Assembly (NCBI GenBank): GCA_963740455.1
Contig: CAVUEF010000005.1
Coordinates: forward strand, 1-64,000
Length of the DNA: 64,000 nucleotides
Source of the DNA: Paucibacter sp963740455
GTDB taxonomy: Bacteria; Pseudomonadota; Gammaproteobacteria; Burkholderiales; Burkholderiaceae_C
Reading direction: 5' to 3'
In this document: positions 1-13,001 of the stretch, piece by piece
How the letters are laid out: each line of letters starts with the position of its first letter
How positions within the stretch are numbered: the stretch's first letter is position 1
The notes under the pieces: model-generated
The model's input: only the letters and a program-made list of their open reading frames with translations
What the model was told of the DNA's origin: nothing
Databases searched by the model: none
Translations under genes and position numbers: made by a program

Positions 1-2357
<2,357 letters not shown>

Positions 2358-2361
<4 letters not shown>

Positions 2362-4475
2362 CGCAGCGCCAGCACACCATCCTGGTGGTCGACGACGACG
2401 GCGATGCACGCCTGGTCATGCGTGCCGCCCTGCGCAAGGCCGGCTTCGCCGTACGCACGGCCGCCGACGGCGAGGATGCCTTGCAACGGTTCCGCGCCGA
2501 GCCCTGCGACCTGGTCATGCTCGACGTCGACATGCCCGGCCTCAACGGGCACGAGGTCTGCACCATCTTGCGCACCGAGGCCGGGCCCTTGCTGCCTATC
2601 GTCATGGTGACGGGCATGGACGATGTGGCTTCGGTCGAGACCGCCTACCTGCATGGCGCCACCGACTTCATCTCCAAGCCGGTCAATTGGGCCCTGCTTG
2701 GCCACCGCCTGCGCTACCTGTTCCGGGGCTTGCAGACCCTGCTCGAGCTGGGTGCCGCGCAAGCGCGCCACGCGGCCATCCTGAACGCCATTCCGGACCT
2801 GCTGTTCGAAGTGGACATCGACGGCCGCTACCTCGACTACCGGCCGCCAGACACCGGCCCGCTGACCGCCCGCGCCGACGACTTTCTCGGCAAGAAGATC
2901 GCCGACGTAATGCCGCCTGCGGCCGCCGAGGTCTGTATGGCGGCGCTCAGGATGGCCCACGCCCGAGGGTTTTCGAGCGGCGCGCAGTTCGAGCTGCCGC
3001 ACGGGCAGGGCAGTAGCTGGTGCGAACTGTCGGTGTCGAGCAAGGCTGTTCCTGCCGGAGAAAAGCCACGCTTCATCGTGCTGTCGCGCGACATCACCGA
3101 ACGCAAGCTGGCCGAAGCCGGGATCGCACGCCTGGCCTATTTCGACAACCTGACCGGCTTGCCCAACCGGCTCTCGTTTCTCGAACGGGTCGACCGCGAG
3201 ATCAAGCGCGCCCAGAGGCGTGGCGAGATGCTGGCGGTTCTGTTCATGGACCTCGACGGGTTCAAGAACATCAATGATTCGATGGGCCATGCGGCGGGCG
3301 ACCTGATCCTTCGGTGGACCTCGGAGCGCTTGCGCGAAGCGCTGCGCCCGACTGACATCCTGTCGCGTCCGATGTCGCTCGATGATGAAACCATCGGCGG
3401 CGCGGACGATCTGGCCGCGCGCCTGGGTGGAGACGAGTTCACGGCACTGGTGCTCGATATCGAGCGTCCGCAGGACGCCATGGTCGTTGCCAATCGGATC
3501 GGCGAGCTGATGCGCAAGCCCTTCGTCCTGGAGGGGCGCGATGTCACCCTGACGACCAGCATCGGCATCGCGCTCTATCCGCAAGATGGCGGCGACGGCG
3601 CAAGCCTGCTCAAACACGCTGACACGGCCATGTACCACGCCAAGGATCTGGGCCGCGACAATGCGCAGCTCTACATCGCCTCGCTCACCGACGAGGTGCT
3701 CAAGCGCATGGAGCTCGACGCCAGCCTGCGTTGGGCGCTGGAGCGGCAGGAGTTCCATCTGGTCTATCAGCCGCAGATCGATGTCGTCTCGGGCCAGGTC
3801 TGCGCGGTCGAAGCGCTGATCCGCTGGACGCATCCGACGCGCGGCTTGGTGCCGCCGCTGGAGTTCATTGCGCTGGCCGAAGAAAACGGCTTGATCGGAC
3901 GCATCGGCAAGTGGGTGCTGCTCACCGCCTGTGCCGACGCGGCGCGCTGGAGCCGCACCGGGCTGCCCGTGCGCGTGGCGGTCAATCTTTCGCCGCTCCA
4001 GTTCAGGAGTCCGAACCTGTCGCAAATGGTCGTGGACGCCTTGCAACAGTCCGGCCTGGCGCCCGAGCTGCTCGAGTTGGAAGTCACCGAAGGGGCTTTG
4101 ATGGAGAACACCGCGGCGACGCGCGTGGCGCTCCAGGCCTTGCGTGATCACGGCGTGCGCATTGCGCTGGACGACTTCGGCACCGGCTATTCGTCCCTGG
4201 CCTACCTGACGCGCATGCCCATCAGCAACATCAAGGTGGATCGCTGCTTTGTCTCCGGCCTGCTCGATGGCGGTGAGAGCAGCGCCATCGTGCGCGCGGT
4301 CGTGGCCATGGCGAGCAGCCTGGGCATGTGCGTGACCGCCGAAGGCGTGGAGACGCTCGAACAGGCACAGGTCTTGCGCGCGATGGCTTGCGACTATTTG
4401 CAGGGCTTCTACTTCAGCCGGCCCGTGGCGGCCGACGCCATACCCGAGCAACTGACGCGCCGCTGGACGCTGTGA
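2358..4475 (+). CDS. Response regulator with PAS, GGDEF and EAL domains (c-di-GMP turnover)
   Basis: This 705-residue soluble protein has a receiver at residues 7-125 (VVDDD, phospho-acceptor in MLDVDMPG, SKPVNW), a PAS-like segment (about 135-245), a diguanylate cyclase domain with intact GGDEF at 357-361, and a phosphodiesterase domain with EAL at 485-487, DDFGTGYSSL, AEGVET and QGFYFSRP. Both catalytic signatures are complete, so either cyclic-di-GMP synthesis or hydrolysis is possible. The usual inhibitory RxxD site before GGDEF is not present (ADDL is there). The start ATG overlaps the kinase stop (ATGA), which indicates an operon in which the kinase phosphorylates this receiver. Because the kinase is broken in this sequence, the input may be lost. 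Confidence 0.93.
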
Positions 4476-4526
4476 GGCGGCGCTGCGACCGCGCCCGGCA
4501 CGTCGCGGGACCTTGCGCGCGGCAGC

Positions 4527-7280
4527 TCACTGCCAGCCGAAGTGCCGGATGTAGAGGCGTTTCATGAATGTCGTCAACGCTCCGTAGCCGATCAGGATGG
4601 CTGCGAGCCACGCAAAGTAGGCCGGCGGCAGCGGCTGCAGCCTGAAGGTCGCGGCCAGCGGTCCCATCGGCAGCCACAGGCCCACGAGTACGATCGCTGC
4701 CGTCATCACCATCAGCGGCGCTGCGGCGCGGCTCTCTATGAAGGGCAGCTTGGGTGTGCGGATCATGTGCACGATGAGCGTCTGTGTCAGCAGGCCCACC
4801 ACGAACCAGCCCGACTGGAACAGCGTCTGCTGCGCCGCCGTGTCGGCCTTGAACACCCACCACATCAGGGCAAAGGTGGCGAGGTCGAACACCGAGCTGA
4901 TCGGCCCGAAGAAGACCATGAAGCGGCCGATGTCGGCGGGGTTCCACTTCAGCGGCAGCGTCACCAGTTCGGCATCGACCTTGTCGAACGGGATGCCGGT
5001 CTGGGCGATGTCGTAGAGCAGGTTCTGCGTCAGCAACTGCAGCGGCAACATCGGCAGGAATGGCAGGAAGGCGCTGGCGATCAGCACCGAGAACACATTG
5101 CCGAAGTTCGAGCTGGCCGTCATGCGGATGTACTTCAGCATATTGCAAAAGGTGCTGCGGCCCTCGATCACGCCCTCGTCCAGCACCAGCAGGCTTTTTT
5201 CGAGCAGGATGATGTCGGCCGCCTCCTTGGCGATGTCCACCGCCGTGTCCACCGAGATGCCGATGTCGGCGGCGTGCAGTGCCGGCGCGTCGTTGATGCC
5301 GTCGCCCATGAAGCCGACCACATGGCCGTTGGCCCGCAGCGCATTCACCACCCGCTCCTTGTGCAGCGGCGTGAGCTTGGCGAAGACGGCGTGCTGCTCG
5401 ACGGCCTGCGCCAGGGCCGCATCGCTCATGGGCTCGATCTGCGCGCCCAGCAGCAGCTTGTCCGCAGGCAGGCCGACCAGGCCGCAGACCCGGGCCGTCA
5501 CGAGTTCGTTGTCTCCGCTCAGCACCTTGACGCTGACGCCGTGCGCGGCCAGCGCCTTGAGCGCCGGTGCGGCCGACTCCTTGGGCGGGTCAAGAAAGGC
5601 GACATAACCCAGCAGCGTGAGCTGCGTCTCGTCGGCGACCGAGTAGGTGGCCTGCGCCGGCGGCAGCTCCTTGATCGCCACGGCCACCACGCGCAGCCCC
5701 TCGCTGCCGAGTTGGCGCGTGACCTGCTGCACGCGCTCCAGCATCGCGCTGTCGAGCGCCAAGTCCTGCGCGCCCTGGCCCTGATCGACGCGCACGCGGG
5801 TGCACGCCGCCAGCATCTCTTCGAGCGCACCCTTGCAGATCAGCTCGTGGCGCTCGTCTTGACCGGGCACCTTGTGCGACACCACCACCGACATGCGCCG
5901 GCGCATGAAGTCGAAGGGGATCTCGTCGACCTTGCGGTAGTCGTGCTCCAGGTTCAGCCCGGCCTTGAGCTCGACACGTTCGAGCACGGCGTGGTCGAGC
6001 AGGTTCTTCAGGCCGGTCTGGTAGTGGCTATTGAGGAAGGCGAACTTCAGCACCTCGTCCGACGCGCGGCCGAAGGCGTCGGCGTGACGGTCGAGTGCGA
6101 TCCGGTCCTGCGTCAGCGTGCCAGTCTTGTCGGTGCACAGCACGTCCATCGCGCCGAGGTTCTGGATCGCGTCGAGCCGCTTGACGATGACCTTCTTGCG
6201 CGCCAGCAGCACCGCGCCCTTGGCCAGCGTCGTGGTCACGATCATCGGCAGCATCTCGGGTGTCAGGCCGACTGCCACCGCCAGGGCGAACAGCAGGGCC
6301 TGCAACCAGTCGCCCTTGGTGAAGCCATTGACCAGCAGCACGATGGGCACCATCACCAGCGCGAAGCGGATGAGCAGCCAGCTGACGCTGTTGACGCCGG
6401 TCTGGAAGGCATTGGGCGCCGTGTCGGTGGCGCTGGCCCGCAGCGCCAGGGTGCCGAAATAGCTGCGGCTGCCGGTGGCCACCACGAGCGCGATGGCCGA
6501 CCCCGAGACGACGCTGGTGCCCATGAACACGAGGTTGCACTGGTCGAGCGGCCCGTCGTCCGCAGTGCCGCGATGGGCGAACTTCTCCACCGGCAGCGAC
6601 TCGCCGGTCAACGCCGCCTGCGCCACGAACAAGTCGCGCGCGCTGAGCAACCGGCAATCGGCCGGGATCATGTCGCCGGCCGACAGCGCGACCAGGTCGC
6701 CGGGCACCAGCTTGCGCAGCTCGATCTCTTCGGGCCGGGCCGGTCCGGGCAAACCTGCCTCCGGTGTGCCGCGGGCGCGCCGGATCACACTCGCCTTGTT
6801 GCCCACCAGGGTCTTCAGGCTCTCGGCGGCGCGGTGCGAGCGCCCTTCCTGCACGAAGCGGATGGCGGTGCTCAGCGCCACCATCGCGCCGATGACGATG
6901 GTCGCCTTGGTGTCATGGGTCAGGTAGGACACCAGCGCCAGGGCGCTCAGCAGCAGGTTGAACGGGTTTGCGTAGCAGTGCCACAAGTGCAGCCACCAGC
7001 TCAGCGGCTTGTCGTGCTCGATCTCGTTGGGCCCGCTGCGGCGCAAGCGCGCGGCGGCTTCGGCGCTGTTCAGTCCGCCTGCGTGCGACTTGAGCCGGGC
7101 GATCGCGGCGGCGGGCTCGTCGAGCGCGACGCGCAGCAACTCCGAAGCGAGCTGCTCGGGCACCGCACGCTTGGCGCCGTGGGCGGTGAGCGTACCCAGC
7201 AAGGGGCGGCGGCCGAAATGCCTGAGCCTGCGCCGGCGGCGCAGAAATCTGCTGAACCAGTGCGTCAGGACCTCGAGCAT
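4527..7280 (-). CDS. mgtA: Magnesium-translocating P-type ATPase (MgtA/MgtB family)
   Basis: This 917-residue inner-membrane P3-type ATPase imports Mg2+ driven by ATP. It has the N-terminal cation-ATPase domain (SGPNEIEHDKPLSWW), the actuator TGES at 225-228, phosphorylation motif DKTGTLT at 384-390, the hinge GDGINDAPAL from 659, and a C-terminal block of membrane helices. The length is typical of MgtA (about 900). The start has AAGGA immediately upstream. It converges on the GGDEF-EAL gene with a 51-bp gap. The 314-bp upstream region separates it from the divergent PEP-CTERM gene; no Mg-sensing leader could be recognised by eye. A Ca2+-type ATPase is a less likely alternative, given the overall MgtA-like motifs. 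Confidence 0.93.
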   Translation of the reverse strand: MLEVLTHWFSRFLRRRRRLRHFGRRPLLGTLTAHGAKRAVPEQLASELLRVALDEPAAAIARLKSHAGGLNSAEAAARLRRSGPNEIEHDKPLSWWLHLWHCYANPFNLLLSALALVSYLTHDTKATIVIGAMVALSTAIRFVQEGRSHRAAESLKTLVGNKASVIRRARGTPEAGLPGPARPEEIELRKLVPGDLVALSAGDMIPADCRLLSARDLFVAQAALTGESLPVEKFAHRGTADDGPLDQCNLVFMGTSVVSGSAIALVVATGSRSYFGTLALRASATDTAPNAFQTGVNSVSWLLIRFALVMVPIVLLVNGFTKGDWLQALLFALAVAVGLTPEMLPMIVTTTLAKGAVLLARKKVIVKRLDAIQNLGAMDVLCTDKTGTLTQDRIALDRHADAFGRASDEVLKFAFLNSHYQTGLKNLLDHAVLERVELKAGLNLEHDYRKVDEIPFDFMRRRMSVVVSHKVPGQDERHELICKGALEEMLAACTRVRVDQGQGAQDLALDSAMLERVQQVTRQLGSEGLRVVAVAIKELPPAQATYSVADETQLTLLGYVAFLDPPKESAAPALKALAAHGVSVKVLSGDNELVTARVCGLVGLPADKLLLGAQIEPMSDAALAQAVEQHAVFAKLTPLHKERVVNALRANGHVVGFMGDGINDAPALHAADIGISVDTAVDIAKEAADIILLEKSLLVLDEGVIEGRSTFCNMLKYIRMTASSNFGNVFSVLIASAFLPFLPMLPLQLLTQNLLYDIAQTGIPFDKVDAELVTLPLKWNPADIGRFMVFFGPISSVFDLATFALMWWVFKADTAAQQTLFQSGWFVVGLLTQTLIVHMIRTPKLPFIESRAAAPLMVMTAAIVLVGLWLPMGPLAATFRLQPLPPAYFAWLAAILIGYGALTTFMKRLYIRHFGWQ

Positions 7281-7482
7281 GTTCCTTCATCCGGTGGTCT
7301 TGCCTGGCGGGTTGCGGGGCTTTGAAGACATCTTGCATCAATGCCTTGAGCTTCAGTCGCCGAGCAGTGTCGAATTTCTTTACATTGACCCCTGAACCTC
7401 GTCCATAAAACGCTTGTTCTTATCGATCTCCTGTTCGTAACGTATTGATTAAAAAAGACAAAAACGACGCTCAGCGGCTCTT

Positions 7483-7496
7483 GGCATAAACATTGC
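7483..7496 (+). promoter_or_regulatory. Sigma-54 (-24/-12) promoter of the PEP-CTERM gene
   Basis: The sequence TTGGCATAAACATTGCATAA (7481-7500) has GG and GC separated by exactly 10 bp, matching the sigma-54 consensus TGGCAC-N5-TTGC. It lies about 99 bp before the ATG at 7595. PEP-CTERM/exosortase loci often encode a sigma-54 response regulator (PrsR), so this is a plausible PrsR-dependent promoter. Confidence 0.75.
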
Positions 7497-7594
7497 ATAA
7501 CCCATGTCGCAGGCAGGTATCGCTGGCACATCGACGCCGCCGTACGTTTTGATGCTTCCTTAACCAGGGTTTGTGCCTATAGGAGTAAATCGAA

Positions 7595-8425
7595 ATGAAG
7601 ATCTCTAGAAAGATTGCCGTCTGTTCTGCGATTGCCGCGGTCTTCGGGAGCATGTCGGCTCAGGCGGCGCTGACGCTGAGTGTGATTGATTCCGTCGCCG
7701 TGAGCGGAGCCTTTGGTCTTGCCTATGACGGTACCAATATTTGGTACTCGACAAATTCCCGTGTGGTTGGTCGTATCGACCAAAACGCCCCCGGCATGGC
7801 GGCATTCGGTCCGACGTTCGCCGCGCCGGTCTGGGCAGCCATGGCATGGACTGGCTCCAGCCTTGCATTTGCAAATGGCAATACCCTTTATTACCGCTCA
7901 ACCACCGGCGCGGACTTGGGCAGCATGACCCTTGGGCGGTCGGCAGGTCTGATTGACGGCCTCGACATTGAAGGGGGCAAAATATATTGGTCGCCAGACG
8001 TCAGCTACGCGGCGCAATTGAATGCCACCACAGGCGTCGATGAAGGGATTATTCTCAATCCGCCCGGCGGTTTGTCGGGTATCGAGCGCGTCGTTTCGGG
8101 TGCCAATGATTGGCTTTTTGTGGTCAATGATGCATCGAGCCCCCGTACCATTTGTCGTACGCTGACCAGTGCGCCCAGGCCTGCTTCGAGTTTCCCGGCC
8201 GGGGAGTGTGTTGCGCTGCCCAACTCGCGCTACGAAGACTTGGCTTTCGATGGCCGCTACCTTTACGCTGCCGACTACTACGGTAATCGAATTGACAAAA
8301 TGGATCTCTTGCTCGGCGGAGGGTCGATTTTTGTCCCGCCCGGCCAGGTGCCTGAGCCTGCGACCTTGGCCTTGCTTGGTTTGGGTTTGACTGGGCTTTG
8401 CCTGACAAAACGACGCAAGGTTTGA
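7595..8425 (+). CDS. PEP-CTERM sorting domain protein (exosortase substrate)
   Basis: This 276-residue exported protein has a cleavable signal peptide (MKISRKIAVCSAIAAVFGSM, cleavage after AQA) and a C-terminal sorting tail: VPEPATLALLGLGLTG followed by a short hydrophobic run and KRRKV. That is the full PEP-CTERM tripartite signal, so the protein should be processed by an exosortase and released to the surface or extracellular matrix. The body has repeated aromatic and glycine-rich segments (YDGTNIWY, FDGRYLYAADYYGNRIDKMD) suggestive of a beta-propeller, which is inference. AGGAG precedes the start. The gene is monocistronic: a sigma-54 promoter lies upstream and a strong terminator follows. 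No exosortase gene is in the window. Confidence 0.92.
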   Translation: MKISRKIAVCSAIAAVFGSMSAQAALTLSVIDSVAVSGAFGLAYDGTNIWYSTNSRVVGRIDQNAPGMAAFGPTFAAPVWAAMAWTGSSLAFANGNTLYYRSTTGADLGSMTLGRSAGLIDGLDIEGGKIYWSPDVSYAAQLNATTGVDEGIILNPPGGLSGIERVVSGANDWLFVVNDASSPRTICRTLTSAPRPASSFPAGECVALPNSRYEDLAFDGRYLYAADYYGNRIDKMDLLLGGGSIFVPPGQVPEPATLALLGLGLTGLCLTKRRKV

Positions 8426-8452
8426 TCTGCCCGGCTGGGCACGATCACAAAG

Positions 8453-8480
8453 AAGCGGTCCTGAGTGGCCGCTTTTTTTT
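8453..8480 (+). terminator. Rho-independent terminator after the PEP-CTERM gene
   Basis: An AAGCGG...CCGCTT hairpin is followed by eight T residues, 28 bp after the stop codon. Confidence 0.85.
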
Positions 8481-8708
8481 GCCCATTGACTCCATTGGAT
8501 TATTTCTGTCTCGATGCCGTTGAGAAGGTGCTGGCCGAGCATCAAGCGAACTGCGCTGGCTCAGCGTGCTCGGCATCGGTCAGTGCGGGAAGTCGGGCGT
8601 GTTTGATAATGCAGGCATCTTCAAGCAGACCCGAGGTCAAGAAATGCTGTGCCCTGTGACCTGTCTCCCGGTGGAAAGACGCATGGACGCTGGCGTGGCG
8701 GTCGGCGC

Positions 8709-9425
8709 ATGACATGGTCGCTGCTGGCCCGCGATGAGCAGGGGCGTTTCGGTGTGGCCATTGCAAGCCGCTTCTTTGCCGTCGGGGCTTTGTGCGTGCA
8801 CACCAAGGGCGGGGTCGGTGCGATCTCGACCCAGGCGCTGATGAACCCCCTCTACGGGATCGAAGGTATCGCGCTGTTGAGCCAAGGTCTTGGCGCCGCC
8901 GAGGTGGTGGCCCGGCTCACGGCTGCTGACGACGGCAGGGAGCAGCGGCAGCTGCATGTGCTGCCTGCGCATGGCGCGGCAGCGGCGCATACGGGCGGCG
9001 CCTGCATCGATTGGTGCGGTCACCAAGTCTTCGAGAACTTCTCGGTCGCCGGCAATATGCTGGCCGGCCCTGGCGTGTTGCAGGCCACGGCGGACGCTTT
9101 CATGGCCAGCCATGGGCATCCTCTGGCGCAGCGGCTGATCACAGCGATGCGGGCCGGCGAAGCCGCCGGCGGCGACAAGCGCGGCAAGCAGTCGGCCGCA
9201 GTGCGCGTGCATGGCCCCGAGGACTACGCTGAGCTCGACCTGCGGGTCGACGATCATGCCGATCCGCTGGCCGAGTTGCAGCGCCTTTTTGATGTCAGCC
9301 TGGAGCGATTTCAGCCCTTTGTCGCTTGTCTGGCCAAGCGCGGCGACCCGACCGGCGAGCTCGATCGCAGCCGCATCGAAGCTGCCGTCGAGCGCTTTCA
9401 TGCCCGGCTGCGGGGCGAGGTCTGA
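8709..9425 (+). CDS. DUF1028 family protein (Ntn-hydrolase-like)
   Basis: This 238-residue soluble protein starts MTWSLLARDEQGRFGVAIAS and has the family signature of a small-residue beta strand followed by FFAVGALC and GGVGAISTQ. An in-frame start 60 bp upstream exists, but the conserved domain begins at this ATG. DUF1028 proteins have an Ntn-hydrolase fold and are often encoded beside peptide transporters; a peptidase or amidase role is inferred from that context, not shown. It is the first gene of a tight operon: its stop is 2 bp before the GTG of the first ABC ATPase. The last third (about 165-238) is an acidic and charged helical region. Confidence 0.85.
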   Translation: MTWSLLARDEQGRFGVAIASRFFAVGALCVHTKGGVGAISTQALMNPLYGIEGIALLSQGLGAAEVVARLTAADDGREQRQLHVLPAHGAAAAHTGGACIDWCGHQVFENFSVAGNMLAGPGVLQATADAFMASHGHPLAQRLITAMRAGEAAGGDKRGKQSAAVRVHGPEDYAELDLRVDDHADPLAELQRLFDVSLERFQPFVACLAKRGDPTGELDRSRIEAAVERFHARLRGEV

Positions 9426-9427
9426 AC

Positions 9428-10425
9428 GTGGCGCTGCTCGAAGTCAAGCATCTGCGCACGCTGTTTGCCACCGACGACGGTGAATTTGCCGCCGTCGACG
9501 GCATCAGTTTTTCGGTCGATGCCGGCAAGACCCTGGCCATCGTCGGCGAGTCGGGTTGCGGCAAGAGCGTGACCTCGCTGTCCATCATGGGCCTGGTGCC
9601 GCCGCCGGGCCGTATCGCCGAAGGGTCGATCCGCTTCGACGGGCGCGAGTTGATGGGTCTGCCCGCCCGCGAGATGCAGGCGCTGCGCGGCAATGCGATC
9701 GCGATGATTTTCCAGGAGCCGATGAGCTCGCTGAACCCGGTCTTCACGATTGGCGAGCAGATTGTCGAGGGGTTGATGCGGCATCAAGCCATCACCCGCG
9801 CGCAAGCCCAGCAGCTGGCGCTGCAGATGCTGGAGCGCGTGCGCATTCCGGCGCCTGAGCAGCGTTTTCACGAGCATCCGCACAAACTCTCGGGCGGCAT
9901 GCGCCAGCGCGCGATGATCGCAATGGCGCTGGCCAACCATCCGCGGCTCCTGATTGCCGACGAGCCGACCACGGCGCTCGACGTCACGATACAGGCGCAG
10001 ATTCTCGACCTGATGCGCAACCTGCAGCGCGAGACCGGTGCGGCCATCATGCTGATCACGCACGACCTTGGCGTTGTGGCCGAAGTGGCCGACGAGGTGC
10101 TGGTGATGTATGCGGGGCGCATTGTCGAACAAGCGCCCGTGGCGGCGCTCTTCAAGCAGCCGCAGCACCCTTACACCGTGGGTCTGCTGGGCTCGATGCC
10201 CACCTTGCACGGCGAGCAGTTGCGACTCGCCGCCATCGACGGCCAGGTGCCGAGTCCCCTGCACCGTCCGGCGGGCTGCAGCTTTGCCGAACGCTGCCCG
10301 TTCGCCGACGCGCATTGCCATGCCGAGTCGCCCGAGTTGAAAGAGGTGGGCCCGGCGCATCGCTCAGCTTGCTGGCATGCGCCGCTCGACGCTGACGCGC
10401 TGCTGGCGCGGCGGGCGAGGGCGGC

Positions 10426-10429
<4 letters not shown>
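9428..10429 (+). CDS. Peptide ABC transporter ATP-binding protein (DppD/OppD type)
   Basis: This 333-residue ATPase energises a di/oligopeptide importer. Walker A is GESGCGKS, the signature is LSGGMRQRAMIA, Walker B is LLIADEPTTALD with the H-loop in ITHDLG. The C-terminal oligopeptide-transporter domain has the cysteine-rich GCSFAERCPFADAHC segment, which in relatives binds an Fe-S cluster. The GTG start is chosen because it lies 2 bp after the DUF1028 stop and gives the canonical N-terminus ALLEVKHLRTLF; longer in-frame starts fall inside DUF1028. The stop overlaps the next gene by 4 bp. Confidence 0.93.
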
Positions 10430-11466
<1,037 letters not shown>

Positions 11467-11480
11467 ACCTGGAGATCGTG

Positions 11481-12986
11481 ATGAAGAACAAATGGTTGAT
11501 CAGCTTGCTGCTGCTGTCCGGATTGGCGCAGGTGCAGGCGCAGACGCTGCGCGTCGGCCTGGCCGAAGACCCCGATGCGCTCGACCCCACGCGGGCACGC
11601 AGTTTTGTCGGGCGTATCGTGTTCTCGGCCTTGTGCGACAAACTGTTCGACATCGACGAGAAGCTCAACATCGTGCCGCAACTGGCGCAGAGCTATGCCT
11701 GGTCGGCCGACCACAAGGCGCTCACCATCAAGGTGCGCCCGGGCGTGACGTTTCACGATGGCGAAAAGCTCGACGCGGCCGCGGTCAAATTCAATATCGA
11801 ACGTCACAAGACCCTGCCAGGCTCGAACCGCCGCGGCGAGCTGGCGCCCGTGACCAGCGTCGATGTGGTCGATGCGATGACGGTGCGCCTGAACCTCAGC
11901 GCGCCGTTTGCGCCACTGCTGGCAACGCTCACCGACCGCGCCGGCATGATGGTTTCGCCCAAGGCTGCGCAGGCCGAGGGCGAGAAGTTCGCAGCCAACC
12001 CGGTGTGCTCGGGGCCGTTCAAGTTTGTCGAACGTGTCGCGCAGGACCGCATCGTGCTGGAGCGCTACGACCATTACTGGAACAAGCAGAACGTGCACTT
12101 TGACAAGATCAGCTTCACGCCGATTCCGGACGCTACCGTGCGCTTGGCCAACCTGAAGTCGGGCCAGCTCGACTTCATCGAGCGCGTGGCGTCGAGCGAC
12201 ATCGAGAAGCTGATCACGGAAAAGAAGTTCAAGGTGGCGCGCATCACCGAAATCGGCTACCAGGGCATCACCATCAACATCGGCAAGAGCGAACGTTCGC
12301 AGCAAAATCCGTTGGGTCGCGACCCGCGTGTGCGCGAAGCGTTCGAGCTGTCGCTCGATCGCCAGGGCCTGGCCCAGGTGGTGATGGACAACGAAGCCAC
12401 GGTCGGCAACCAGTGGGTACCGCCGACCAACACCTTCTACGCCAAGAACGTGCCGGTGCCCAAGCGCGACATCGCCAAGGCCAAGGCTTTGCTCAAGGCG
12501 GCTGGCGTTCCGCATCCGACCTTCACGCTGCTCACGACCACTGCGTCGGATGCGCAGCGCATTGCGCTGGTGGTGCAGGCGATGACGCGCGAAGCGGGGT
12601 TCGATGTGAAGATCCAGTCGGCCGAATTCGCGACCTCGCTGAACATGGCCGACAAGGGCGATTTCGACGCCTACACCCTGGCCTGGAGCGGCCGCCCCGA
12701 CCCGGACGGCAATCTGTTCAGCTTCCACGGTTGCAAGCAGCCGCTGAACTACTCGGGTTACTGCAACGCCGAGACCGACAAGCTGCTTGATCAGTCGCGC
12801 ACGCTGCTCGACACTGGCGCTCGCAAAAAGGTGTTCGAGCAGATTGCCACGCAGGTGCTGAGTGCGCGCCCGGTGATCTATCTCTACCATCGCAACTGGC
12901 TGTGGGCTTACAGCCCGAAGCTCAGCGGCGTGCGCGAGATTCCCGACGGATTGCTGCGCGTGACCGGACTGAAGATGGCGCCCTGA
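11481..12986 (+). CDS. Peptide ABC transporter periplasmic substrate-binding protein (SBP_bac_5)
   Basis: This 501-residue periplasmic binding protein has a Sec signal peptide (MKNKWLISLLLLSGLAQVQA, cleavage before QTLRVG) and the family-5 solute-binding fold: PDALDPTRA, LAQSYAWS, VRPGVTFHDGEKLDAAAVKFNIER and NPVCSGPFKFVE. The start ATG at 11481 has GGAG six bases upstream; a GTG three bases earlier is less likely. The substrate could be a dipeptide, oligopeptide, glutathione or an opine. The motifs do not separate these, so no specific symbol is given. Confidence 0.92.
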   Translation: MKNKWLISLLLLSGLAQVQAQTLRVGLAEDPDALDPTRARSFVGRIVFSALCDKLFDIDEKLNIVPQLAQSYAWSADHKALTIKVRPGVTFHDGEKLDAAAVKFNIERHKTLPGSNRRGELAPVTSVDVVDAMTVRLNLSAPFAPLLATLTDRAGMMVSPKAAQAEGEKFAANPVCSGPFKFVERVAQDRIVLERYDHYWNKQNVHFDKISFTPIPDATVRLANLKSGQLDFIERVASSDIEKLITEKKFKVARITEIGYQGITINIGKSERSQQNPLGRDPRVREAFELSLDRQGLAQVVMDNEATVGNQWVPPTNTFYAKNVPVPKRDIAKAKALLKAAGVPHPTFTLLTTTASDAQRIALVVQAMTREAGFDVKIQSAEFATSLNMADKGDFDAYTLAWSGRPDPDGNLFSFHGCKQPLNYSGYCNAETDKLLDQSRTLLDTGARKKVFEQIATQVLSARPVIYLYHRNWLWAYSPKLSGVREIPDGLLRVTGLKMAP

Positions 12987-13001
12987 GCCCGAGCTGCCGC
13001 G

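Noticed and set aside
4542..7325. A 927-residue plus-strand open frame over mgtA
   Set aside because: It is antisense to the MgtA gene and lacks any recognisable protein features.
7281..7594. Mg2+-sensing leader of mgtA
   Set aside because: No leader peptide or clear terminator/antiterminator pair was visible on the minus strand.
8465..8708. Short plus-strand frame between the PEP-CTERM terminator and DUF1028
   Set aside because: It has no RBS, no domain and unusual composition; the region is probably just the operon promoter region.
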